DNA from: an uncultured Leucobacter sp.
Lineage (GTDB): Bacteria; Actinomycetota; Actinomycetes; Actinomycetales; Microbacteriaceae
DNA: 7,471 nucleotides
Direction of reading: 5' to 3'
Assembly (NCBI GenBank): GCA_937872275.1
Contig: CALMSE010000118.1
Span: forward strand, 1 to 7,471
The notes beneath the pieces are model-generated. The model searched no databases and had not been told where the DNA came from. It saw only the letters and a list, made by a program, of their open reading frames with translations. This document shows positions 1-5,755 of this stretch, in pieces (positions within the stretch are counted from its first letter, which is position 1; the number at the start of each line of letters is the position of its first letter). Both the position numbers and the translations under genes were made by a program.

Positions 1-594
1 CGGCAGCGCGGCGGCGAAGGCGGACCCGAGGGGCTCCACTCCGCGCTGGAGCAGGCGCACGGCGGCGCCCCACCACTCGACCCCGTCCCGGCCCGAGCCC
101 CACAGGTAGCCGGCGGCGGAGCAGACGCCGAAGCAGACCGCCGGCACGAGCACGGCCGCCCACCCCGGCCAGACCTCGGCGGGGCGACCGAGCGCCACCA
201 CGGCGAAGGCCGCGGCCGCGAAGCCGAGACTCCCGCCCGCCACGCCCGCCGATCCGCCCCCGCCGCGTGCGGCGAAACGACGGCCCGCGCGGAAGGCCAG
301 CAGCGCCGTGAGCAGCGTGATGCCGAGCGGCGCGAGCGAGATCGTGAAGGCGATCTGCTCCGGCGGGAGGCCGAGTCCCAGAGCCGCCTCGGCGCCGAGG
401 TCGACGCCGAGCGGCACGAAATGCGCGAGCAGCCAGATGCCGGCGGTCGCGGCCAGCACGCCCGCGGGCTCCGCCGCGAGCCCGAAGACGAGCCACCACA
501 GCAGCACCGCGGGCACGCCGACGAGCACGAGGCCGGCGAGCGCCACGGCGCACGCCTCGATCGCGGCGACCGCCGCCGTCAGCACTGCTCTCAT
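1..594 (-). CDS. DUF6350 family membrane protein (PerM-like), 3' end cut by window edge
   Basis: Reading the minus strand from the ATG at 594 gives 198 codons open to the window edge, so the C-terminal part is missing. The product begins MRAVLTAAVAAIEACAVALA and is a very hydrophobic, Ala/Leu/Val-rich protein with about five membrane segments in the visible part (roughly residues 14-40, 46-64, 81-101, 115-133 and 138-160). The motif IWLLAHFVPLGV near residue 53 followed by a 'PPEQIAFTISLAPLG' stretch near residue 77 fits DUF6350, a family annotated in places as cell-division protein PerM. Its role is not established. In many actinobacteria the gene follows sucCD and precedes purN-purH, and here it has the same strand as sucCD but lies 5.2 kb away. 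No Shine-Dalgarno sequence is visible, and TAGCCT lies 7 nt before the ATG, suggesting a leaderless transcript. The family call rests on pattern recognition; membrane location is clear. Confidence 0.75.
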   Translation of the reverse strand, partial: MRAVLTAAVAAIEACAVALAGLVLVGVPAVLLWWLVFGLAAEPAGVLAATAGIWLLAHFVPLGVDLGAEAALGLGLPPEQIAFTISLAPLGITLLTALLAFRAGRRFAARGGGGSAGVAGGSLGFAAAAFAVVALGRPAEVWPGWAAVLVPAVCFGVCSAAGYLWGSGRDGVEWWGAAVRLLQRGVEPLGSAFAAALP

Positions 595-601
595 CGAGAC
601 C

Positions 602-607
602 AGGCTA
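602..607 (-). promoter_or_regulatory. Putative -10 hexamer of a leaderless promoter for the DUF6350 gene
   Basis: On the minus strand TAGCCT (matching TAnnnT) ends 7 nt before the ATG at 594, which would place the transcription start at or next to the A of the start codon. There is no purine-rich ribosome-binding site between them. No convincing -35 box was found. The DUF6350 gene therefore probably has its own promoter in the 73-bp gap after the response-regulator gene. Confidence 0.45.
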
Positions 608-667
608 CTCAGTCGAGGGTCGCTCCGGCTGACACCGCGCGCACCGGGCACCGGGTCGGCGCCCGGC

Positions 668-1318
668 TCAGGCCGGCGGGGCATCCCCCAGCAGCGCGAC
701 GGCGTGCGTGCGACTCTCGGCGCCGAGCTTCACGAGAATGCTCGACACGTGCGTCTTCACGGTCGCCAGGGAGATGCCGAGCCGCGCGCCGATCTCGGCG
801 TTGGATCGGCCCTCGCGCAGCGCGGCGAGCACGTCTCGCTCCCTCGCCGTCAGCTGCGCGAGGGCCTCGGGCGGCACGGCGGGACGGGGCTCCGCCGGGG
901 TCTCCGCCAGGGCGGCGAGCGCGATCCGCGTCACCCGGGGATCGAGCTGGCCCTCGCCGGCCGCGACGCGCCTCACGGCGTCGGCGAGCGGCGCCGACTC
1001 GGTCGTCTTGAGCAGGAACCCGGCGGCGCCCGCCCGGAGCGCTCCGACCACGAGCTCCTCCTCGTCGAAGCTGGTCAGCACGAGCACCTGGGAGCTTCCC
1101 TCCGCGACGATCGCCCGCGTGGCGGCGACGCCGTCGGTCCCGGGCATGCGCAGATCCATGAGCACCACGTCCGGCCGCAGCAGCCGAGCGCCGCGGATCG
1201 CCGTCTCGCCGTCGGCGGCCTCTCCGACGACCTCGATGCCGTGGCCCTCGAGGATCATGCGCAGGCCGTCGCGGATCATGCCGTGATCGTCGGCGATGAG
1301 CACTCGAGGGGCGGTCAT
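668..1318 (-). CDS. Response regulator, NarL/FixJ type (receiver + LuxR HTH)
   Basis: A 216-residue DNA-binding response regulator. The receiver domain (about residues 4-118) has the acidic pair D10/D11, phosphoacceptor D55 in VVLMDLRMPGTDG, T82 and K104, so all key phosphorylation residues are present. After a Pro/Ala-rich linker (about 138-152) comes a LuxR-type helix-turn-helix (about 155-200) with the typical LTARERDVL start and a recognition helix around SLATVKTHVSSIL. Length is usual for the NarL family. The ATG at 1318 overlaps the stop of the upstream kinase gene as ATGA, and AAGGAG lies at 1327-1332, 8 nt upstream, inside the kinase coding sequence; this supports the start and indicates translational coupling. 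It should receive phosphate from the kinase encoded just upstream. Target genes are unknown; the kinase promoter and the divergent GAP gene are the nearest candidates. Confidence 0.95.
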   Translation of the reverse strand: MTAPRVLIADDHGMIRDGLRMILEGHGIEVVGEAADGETAIRGARLLRPDVVLMDLRMPGTDGVAATRAIVAEGSSQVLVLTSFDEEELVVGALRAGAAGFLLKTTESAPLADAVRRVAAGEGQLDPRVTRIALAALAETPAEPRPAVPPEALAQLTARERDVLAALREGRSNAEIGARLGISLATVKTHVSSILVKLGAESRTHAVALLGDAPPA

Positions 1319-2616
1319 CGCCCGTTCTCCTTCGGCAGCGCGTCCTCCTTGGGGAGCCTCGCCCGCACGACCCAGGCGTCGCCCTCGCGTCCGGCCGAGA
1401 ACTCGCCGCCCACGATCCGCACCCGCTCGGCGAGCAGCCCGAGCCCCAGCCCGCTCCCCCGCAGTTCGGGCACGGCGAGCGAGGCTCCCCCGTGCGACGA
1501 GACCTCGACGACCACGGCATCGCAGGCTCCATCTGCGCCGCCGTCCGCGGCGGCCTCGCGCAGCCGCACCTCGACCTCGCCGCCCGAGGCGTACCGGACG
1601 CTGTTCGCGAGCGCCTCCTGCACCACCCTGCCGAGCGCGTGATCGGAGGACGGGCAGAGACCCCCCTCGATCCGGTCGTGCAGCGTCGCCCGAACCCCCG
1701 ATCGCTCGGCCTCCTCCACCAGCTTCGGAACCCCCGTCCTCCCGACCGGGGCCGAGAAGCCGTCTGAGCCCTCCCGGAGCACGGCGATCATGGATCGCAG
1801 GGCGCTGTGCGCCTCGAGGCTGGAATCGCGCACGGCCCGAAGCGCCTCCCGTTCGCGGCTGGCGGGCGCCGCGTCGCCCGCGGACGGGCTCGTGCGGGCC
1901 GGTCCGCCGCTCATCAGCGCGGCCTCGCTGCGGATCGCCACGGCGGCGACGTGCCCGGCGACGATGTCGTGCAGTTCCCTGGCCATCCGCTCGCGCTCGT
2001 CGCGCACCGCGTTGCCGCGATCGAGCTCGGCGAGACGCGCGGCGTCCTCCGCCCGCTGCCGGTACAGCTCGACGAGTTCCCGCGACTGCGCGGTGGAGTT
2101 CGCGTACCAGTACGAGAAGCCGAGCAGCGCGCCGAACGGCAGCGCGATCATCAGCGCGACGCGGATGTCCCCGGAGCGCAGCAGCGCGGCGGCCGCGACG
2201 AGCGCGCATGCCGCGACGACACCGACGAGCGCTCGTCTGCGACGCTCCGCCGAGAGGGCGAGGATCAGCGCCTGCATCAGCTCGAGCACCACCAGCAGCG
2301 GCACGACGCCCCCGACGGTGAGCAGGTCCGCCACGAAGAGCACCGTCACCGCGATCAGGCCCGCCCCGGGGGCGCGCTGCTTCAGCAGCACGAGCGCCGC
2401 CGCCGGGAGGCCGGTCACCAGGGTCCACCCGGGCGAGACGGGATCGGGCAGCAGCGAGAACACGTCCCACAGCCCGGAGAGCCCGAGCGCGGCGAAGAGG
2501 ATGGCGAGCAGCGCGTAGACGGCGGCGAGCGCCGGGGGCGACAGCACCGGCCCCCGCGGCGCCGTCCGCTGCCGGGGCGGATCCGCTCGCGGCGCCGGGT
2601 TCTCTCGCTCGACCAT
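1315..2616 (-). CDS. Two-component sensor histidine kinase, HPK7/HisKA_3 type
   Basis: A 433-residue membrane kinase. The N-terminal half has about five to six hydrophobic segments (roughly residues 28-56, 62-78, 85-121, 129-146 and 152-170) with very short loops and no extracellular sensor domain, so the signal is probably sensed in or at the membrane. A helical linker (175-205) leads to the HisKA_3 dimerisation box RERMARELHDIVAGH with phosphoacceptor H216. The ATPase domain shows the N box VVQEALANSVRYA (N338) and the G2 box GSGLGLGLLAERV (387-399). The G1 box is degenerate: VEVSSHGGA replaces the usual acidic DxG pattern, something seen in other HPK7 proteins. The ATG at 2616 was chosen because it is preceded by a promoter-like hexamer and gives a charged N terminus before the first membrane segment. 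The open frame continues far upstream, but that part lies opposite the GAP gene. It forms an operon with the downstream response regulator. Confidence 0.93.
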   Translation of the reverse strand: MVERENPAPRADPPRQRTAPRGPVLSPPALAAVYALLAILFAALGLSGLWDVFSLLPDPVSPGWTLVTGLPAAALVLLKQRAPGAGLIAVTVLFVADLLTVGGVVPLLVVLELMQALILALSAERRRRALVGVVAACALVAAAALLRSGDIRVALMIALPFGALLGFSYWYANSTAQSRELVELYRQRAEDAARLAELDRGNAVRDERERMARELHDIVAGHVAAVAIRSEAALMSGGPARTSPSAGDAAPASREREALRAVRDSSLEAHSALRSMIAVLREGSDGFSAPVGRTGVPKLVEEAERSGVRATLHDRIEGGLCPSSDHALGRVVQEALANSVRYASGGEVEVRLREAAADGGADGACDAVVVEVSSHGGASLAVPELRGSGLGLGLLAERVRIVGGEFSAGREGDAWVVRARLPKEDALPKENGR

Positions 2617-2622
2617 GCCCCT

Positions 2623-2628
2623 ATCCAA
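2623..2628 (-). promoter_or_regulatory. Putative -10 hexamer of a leaderless promoter for the kinase-regulator operon
   Basis: On the minus strand TTGGAT is followed by AGGGGC and then the ATG at 2616. The 6-nt gap fits transcription starting at the start codon; the G-rich spacer is too close to the ATG to act as a normal ribosome-binding site. The stretch GCTTGGATAGGGGCATG closely resembles GCTTGGCTGGGGGCATG in front of the META lipoprotein gene. The hexamer deviates from TAnnnT at its second base, so the call is tentative. Confidence 0.35.
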
Positions 2629-2650
2629 GCAGGCGCCTCGGCGATCGCTC

Positions 2651-2666
2651 TCAGACCAAAGGATGA
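2651..2666. promoter_or_regulatory. Possible operator: imperfect inverted repeat in the kinase/GAP divergent region
   Basis: TCAGACCAAAGGATGA has TCAnnC and GnnTGA half-sites around an A-rich centre, standing out in otherwise G/C-dominated sequence. It lies in the 108-bp gap between the divergent kinase and GAP starts, centred about 42 bp upstream of the putative kinase transcription start, a position where dimeric NarL-type activators can act. Only 4 of 8 base pairs are symmetric, so this may be chance. Binding by the neighbouring regulator is inference. Confidence 0.2.
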
Positions 2667-2710
2667 CCCGGGCCTGCGGCTTTCCGCCGATCCCCTGCGA
2701 GGCTCGGGGC

Positions 2711-2717
2711 GGGAGAG
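2711..2717 (+). promoter_or_regulatory. Ribosome-binding site deciding the GAP gene start
   Basis: GGGAGAG sits 7 nt before the ATG at 2725. It supports this start over many in-frame upstream possibilities, since the frame is open for about 300 codons before it. Confidence 0.6.
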
Positions 2718-2724
2718 TCGAGAC

Positions 2725-3483
2725 ATGGACTTCCTGACCTCGCTTCCCCTGCCCCTGGGCCTCGCCATCCTCGCGCTCGTCGACGGGCTCAGCGTCGGCA
2801 CCCTGCTCGTCCCGCTCTTCCTCCTGGTCGCGCCCGGCCGGCCGCGCGTGCGCAGGATCATGCTCTACCTCGGCACCATCACCGGCTTCTACCTCGCCGT
2901 CGGCGTGCTCTTCATGCTGGGCATCGCGAGCGTCATCGACATCGGGCGGGAGTTCCTCGCCTCGACCGCCGGGCAGGTCGTACTGCTCCTCGCAGGCCTG
3001 GCGCTGCTCGGAGCGGGCATCCGGATGGGCGTCGTCGATTCGCGTCGGAAGAAGCGCGCGAAGGCCGGCGACCCCACCGCGCCGGAGGGCGGCGGGCGGC
3101 TGCTGCGCTGGCGCGAGCGCCTGCTCGCGGACGGCACGGGGCGCGCAGCCGTCGTGTCCGTCGCCGTCGCGGCGGGGCTCGTCGAGATCGCGGGCATGCT
3201 GCCGTATCTGATCGGCATGACGATGCTCGCGGATGCGCCGCTCCCGGCACCGGCCCGTTTCGGCATGCTCGCCGCGTACTGCCTGGTGATGATCGCGCCG
3301 GCGCTGCTGCTGCTCGGCGCGCGCATCGTCGCCGCGCGCGCGGTGGAGCGACCCCTGCGGCGCTTCACGAGCTGGATGCAGCGCACCGGAGCCGAGAGCA
3401 CCTCGTGGATCTTCGGCATCGTCGGATTCCTGCTCGCCCGCGCCGCCTGGACGCAGCTCGGACTGCCGCTGCCCGGGGCGTGA
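2725..3483 (+). CDS. GAP family (Sap / LysE-clan) integral membrane protein
   Basis: A 252-residue polytopic membrane protein. Hydrophobic segments fall near residues 8-36, 45-70, 82-99, 138-172, 176-202 and 228-246. The first carries the family-like LVDGLSVGTLLVPLFLLV stretch followed by a basic loop (PGRPRVRR), then LYLGTITGFYLAVGVLFMLG; a basic cytoplasmic loop (DSRRKKRAK, near 106-114) separates the two halves. This arrangement fits GAP/Sap proteins of the LysE transporter clan, named after mycobacterial proteins needed to place glycolipids at the cell surface. The substrate here is unknown, and lipid export must not be assumed. The ATG at 2725 is preceded by GGGAGAG at 2711-2717, a good ribosome-binding site, and it places the first membrane segment right at the N terminus; the frame is open further upstream but runs opposite the kinase. 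It is transcribed divergently from the kinase operon and ends 21 bp before the DUF4166 gene. Confidence 0.8.
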   Translation: MDFLTSLPLPLGLAILALVDGLSVGTLLVPLFLLVAPGRPRVRRIMLYLGTITGFYLAVGVLFMLGIASVIDIGREFLASTAGQVVLLLAGLALLGAGIRMGVVDSRRKKRAKAGDPTAPEGGGRLLRWRERLLADGTGRAAVVSVAVAAGLVEIAGMLPYLIGMTMLADAPLPAPARFGMLAAYCLVMIAPALLLLGARIVAARAVERPLRRFTSWMQRTGAESTSWIFGIVGFLLARAAWTQLGLPLPGA

Positions 3484-3491
3484 GACGGGCG

Positions 3492-3497
3492 TAGGCT
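3492..3497 (+). promoter_or_regulatory. Putative -10 hexamer of a leaderless promoter for the DUF4166-SDR pair
   Basis: TAGGCT matches TAnnnT and is followed by 7 nt (GGCCGGT) and the GTG at 3505. There is no separate ribosome-binding site. This fits an independent leaderless transcript for the downstream pair although the GAP gene ends only 21 bp upstream on the same strand. No good -35 box is visible. Confidence 0.45.
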
Positions 3498-3504
3498 GGC
3501 CGGT

Positions 3505-4185
3505 GTGACGCTTCTCTCCCCCTACGAGAACGCCCTCGGCGAGCGGATGCACCGGCTGCATCCCGTCGTGCAGCGCTATTTCTCGGCGATCCCCGCCGGA
3601 TGCGTCGGCATCGGGGAGGGCGTGTTCGAGGAGTTCGGCACCCCGCGCCGCTGGCTCTGGCCGCTGCTGCGCCCCCTCGAGAGGCGCGGAGTGCTCGTGG
3701 CGGGCTACGCGCGCGACGTGCCGTTCCGCATCGAGAACCGCACCGTGGCCGTGACGGGGGTCGGGGCGACGGGCGAGGGCGAGGGCGAGATCGGCGCGGC
3801 CGTGGCGCGCCGCACGATCGAACTCCCCGACGGCCCGTGGGAGACGCGGGACTCGGTCATCGCCTCGGGCGACGGGGTGCTCGAGCGGCTCGGGGCGCCC
3901 TGGACCGTCTCCTCGCTCTTCGAGGTCGGCGTCGAGGACGAGGGCGACGGCAACGGCGGAGCGCTGACCCTCGTCAGTCGGCGCGTCGGTCTGGTGGTCG
4001 GCCGGCTCCGGGTGCGGATCCCGCGCCTCGTCGCGCCCGTCGTACGGCTGCGCGAGGGCTACGACGAGGCCGGCGGGCTGCAGCGGGTCGAGGTGACGAT
4101 GGACCTCCCGCTCATCGGCCGCATCTACGGCTACCGCGGCGGCTTCGCCTATCGGATCGAGGAGACCCGCGATGACCGGGGCTGA
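3505..4185 (+). CDS. DUF4166 domain protein
   Basis: A 226-residue soluble protein of unknown function, with no signal peptide or membrane segment. The N-terminal part (about residues 6-40) reads ENALGERMHRLHPVVQRYFS, the kind of opening seen in DUF4166, where a compact N-terminal helix leads into a beta-rich domain; RDVPFRIENR near residue 70 and the C-terminal GRIYGYRGGFAYRIEE (about 204-219) are further family-like segments. DUF4166 is also found fused to NAD(P)-binding domains of the saccharopine-dehydrogenase/SDR sort, which fits its overlap here with an SDR gene. The GTG at 3505 was chosen because a -10-like hexamer lies 7 nt upstream. A hexanucleotide, GGGCGA, is repeated three times at 3771-3788 and encodes Gly-Glu repeats in a loop-like region. 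The family call is fairly good; the function is unknown. Confidence 0.83.
   Translation: MTLLSPYENALGERMHRLHPVVQRYFSAIPAGCVGIGEGVFEEFGTPRRWLWPLLRPLERRGVLVAGYARDVPFRIENRTVAVTGVGATGEGEGEIGAAVARRTIELPDGPWETRDSVIASGDGVLERLGAPWTVSSLFEVGVEDEGDGNGGALTLVSRRVGLVVGRLRVRIPRLVAPVVRLREGYDEAGGLQRVEVTMDLPLIGRIYGYRGGFAYRIEETRDDRG
4159..4164 (+). promoter_or_regulatory. Ribosome-binding site for the SDR gene inside the end of DUF4166
   Basis: GAGGAG lies 7 nt before the ATG at 4172, within the last codons of the DUF4166 gene. It supports the overlapping ATG start and coupled translation of the two genes. Confidence 0.6.
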
Positions 4186-5158
4186 GCCGGGAGCTCCCGT
4201 CGTGATCGGCGGCGGCCGCGTCGTCATCGGCGGTGCCGGCGGCTTCATGGGCGCATATCTGACGCGGCGCTATCGCGACGCCGGGCGCGAGGTGGTGACG
4301 ATCGGGCGCTCGGGATCCGAGCTGCGCTGGGGCGACGGATCCGGGATCGCAGGCGCCGTCGACGGCGCTGCCCTCGTCGTCGGCCTCGCGGGCAAGAGCG
4401 TGAACTGCCGCTACGGGCCGGCGAACCGCGCAGAGATCTTCCGCTCCCGGCTCGAGACCACCGCCGAGCTGTCGCGCGCGATCGCGGCCGCTGCCGCCCC
4501 GCCGCAGTTGTGGGTGAACGCCTCCACCGCTACGATCTACCGGCACGCCGAGGACCGGCCCATGACGGAGTCGGGCGGCGAGCTCGGCCGGGGATTCTCC
4601 GTCGAGGTCGCGAAAGCCTGGGAGCGCGCGCTCTTCGACGCCGAGCTGCCCGGGACGCGTCGTGTGGCGCTGCGCAGCGCGATCGTGCTCGGCGACGGCG
4701 GGGTGCTCGGACCGATCCGCGGTCTCGCACGGCTGGGGCTCGGCGGGGCGCAGTGCGACGGCTGGTGGCCCGTGACCCACGCCAGGCTGAAGGCGGGCAC
4801 GGCGCATCGACGCGGCTCGGGCGGCGGGCGCCAGCGCTTCAGCTGGATCCACATCGAGGACGCGGCCCGTATCATCGACTTCCTCGAGCAGCACTCCGGG
4901 ATCGACGGGGCGGTCAACGCGAGCGCCCCGAACCCCGTGGACAACCGGGGGCTCATGGCGGCCGTGCGCCGCGTGCTCGGGGCCCCGTTCGGACCGCCCG
5001 TGCCCCGCTGGGCGCTCGAACTCGGCGCCATCGGCCTCCGTACCGAGACCGAGCTGGTACTGAAGAGCCGATGGGTGCTGCCCGAGCGGCTGCTCGAGGC
5101 CGGCTTCGCCTTCGCGTACCCGGAGCTCGAGCCGGCGCTTCGCGACGCGCTCGCGTAG
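4172..5158 (+). CDS. TIGR01777 family SDR / epimerase-like NAD(P)-binding protein with DUF1731
   Basis: A 328-residue atypical short-chain dehydrogenase of the TIGR01777 (SDR39U1/YfcH-like) group. The Rossmann nucleotide-binding loop GGAGGFMG is at residues 20-27, with R46 after the second strand, which suggests NADP preference. Family signatures include LAGKSVNCRY (72-81), NRAEIFRSRLETT (85-97), NASTATIY (116-123), GDGGVL, GGRQRFSWIHIED and a C-terminal DUF1731 segment (about 275-328) with ALELGAIGLRTETELVLKSR. The classical YxxxK catalytic pair is not seen, as is usual in this group, and the substrate is unknown. The stop of the DUF4166 gene overlaps this gene by 14 bp, and GAGGAG precedes the ATG. 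A GTG at 4202 with GGGAG 8 nt upstream is an alternative start that would remove ten residues before the Rossmann strand. The two proteins probably act together. Confidence 0.88.
   Translation: MTGAEPGAPVVIGGGRVVIGGAGGFMGAYLTRRYRDAGREVVTIGRSGSELRWGDGSGIAGAVDGAALVVGLAGKSVNCRYGPANRAEIFRSRLETTAELSRAIAAAAAPPQLWVNASTATIYRHAEDRPMTESGGELGRGFSVEVAKAWERALFDAELPGTRRVALRSAIVLGDGGVLGPIRGLARLGLGGAQCDGWWPVTHARLKAGTAHRRGSGGGRQRFSWIHIEDAARIIDFLEQHSGIDGAVNASAPNPVDNRGLMAAVRRVLGAPFGPPVPRWALELGAIGLRTETELVLKSRWVLPERLLEAGFAFAYPELEPALRDALA
4199..4240 (+). repeat. 21-bp near-tandem duplication at the SDR N terminus
   Basis: Two adjacent 21-bp units (4199-4219 and 4220-4240) share the opening GTCGT-ATCGGCGG, with 13 of the first 14 bases identical, and encode VVIGGGR then VVIGGAG. 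The second copy is the real first strand and glycine loop of the Rossmann fold; the first is an in-frame echo of it. A 12-bp perfect palindrome, CGGGAGCTCCCG, ends where the first unit begins (4188-4199). Confidence 0.5.
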
Positions 5159-5248
5159 CCGAGCGCGCTCCTCCCGACCGTCGCGCACGCGAAATACCGG
5201 ATCCGCGAGGTCGCGCGCAAGGGGTGGATCGATCCGCCGCCGCCGCGC

Positions 5249-5254
5249 TTGGCT
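5249..5254 (+). promoter_or_regulatory. Putative -10 hexamer of a leaderless promoter for the META lipoprotein
   Basis: TTGGCT is followed by GGGGGC and the ATG at 5261. The 6-nt gap and the lack of a correctly spaced ribosome-binding site fit a leaderless start. The 102-bp gap after the SDR gene also holds two short palindromes, GAGCGCGCTC at 5161-5170 and GGATCGATCC at 5226-5235, of unknown meaning; no clear terminator is seen there. Confidence 0.35.
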
Positions 5255-5260
5255 GGGGGC

Positions 5261-5755
5261 ATGCATACCCCACGAACCACCCGGAGAACCCTGCCCACCG
5301 CGATCGCGAGCCTCGGCGCGAGCGCCCTCCTGCTCCTTGCGACGGCCTGCGCCGGCAGCCCGGATGAGACCGCGGAGGCCACGGATCCTCCGACGACCGC
5401 CCCGGCTCGGCCGACGCCCCCGCCGAGCGGGGATCCCGCGCCCGAGCCGGCGCCCCTCGACGAGCTGATCCTCGGCACCTGGACCTCCGCCGACCCGGGC
5501 GACCCGTTCCTCGAGTTCCACCCCGACGGCACCTTCAGCGGCAGCGACGGCTGCAACGGCGTCGGCGGCGGCTACGCGGTCGAGCCCGGGGCCGAGCTGA
5601 TCCCGCTCGACCGCGCCCCCTCGACGCTCCGCGCGTGCCTCGACGTCGACGACTGGCTGCGCTCCGTCGAGTTCGTCGCGGTCGATGCCGACGACCACCT
5701 GCAGGCCTACGACGGCGACGAGGAGCACATCGGCCAGATGCACCGCGCCGAATAG
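5261..5755 (+). CDS. Small META-domain (HslJ-like) lipoprotein
   Basis: A 164-residue secreted protein. The N terminus has basic residues including R8/R9, a hydrophobic core (about 13-27) and a lipobox-like ATAC with C30 as the likely lipidated cysteine, so it should be anchored to the outer face of the membrane. A Pro/Thr/Ala/Glu-rich linker (about 35-66) leads to a single META-like domain: LGTWTS, then FHPDGTFSGSDGCNGVGGGY and PSTLRACLD, the conserved GCN and ST-AC positions of HslJ-type proteins. Function of such proteins is poorly known; some are linked to stress or antibiotic tolerance. An in-frame TTG at 5249 would add four residues, but it coincides with the -10-like hexamer, so the ATG at 5261 is preferred. 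The gene converges on sucD, and the two are separated by a strong inverted repeat. Confidence 0.8.
   Translation: MHTPRTTRRTLPTAIASLGASALLLLATACAGSPDETAEATDPPTTAPARPTPPPSGDPAPEPAPLDELILGTWTSADPGDPFLEFHPDGTFSGSDGCNGVGGGYAVEPGAELIPLDRAPSTLRACLDVDDWLRSVEFVAVDADDHLQAYDGDEEHIGQMHRAE

Noticed and set aside
642..666. Possible terminator after the response regulator: repeated CACCGGG (642-655) and CCGGG/CCCGG arms (651-655, 662-666)
   Set aside because: The stem is only 5 bp with a 6-nt loop and no T-run, which is ordinary in sequence this GC-rich; not enough to call a terminator.
308..1642. Plus-strand open frame across DUF6350, the regulator and part of the kinase
   Set aside because: It runs opposite three genes with clear minus-strand coding evidence and shows only Arg/Ser/Ala-rich low-complexity sequence.
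3771..3788. Three GGGCGA units as a possible phase-variable repeat
   Set aside because: Three 6-bp units stay in frame and encode a Gly/Glu loop; copy changes would not switch the gene on or off.
2617..4248. Long minus-strand open frame running upstream of and in frame with the kinase, opposite GAP and DUF4166
   Set aside because: It has no membrane or domain pattern, is rich in Arg/Asp/Glu/Pro/His typical of antisense reading of GC-rich genes, and the plus-strand genes have recognisable families. Lack of stops is explained by very high GC.
5261..5290. Twin-arginine (Tat) export signal in the META lipoprotein
   Set aside because: R8-R9 are present but the following residues (TLPT) do not match the RRxFLK consensus; ordinary Sec lipoprotein export explains the sequence.
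4112..5743. Long minus-strand open frame opposite the SDR and META genes
   Set aside because: Composition is that of an antisense shadow; the plus strand carries clear TIGR01777 and META signatures in the same place.
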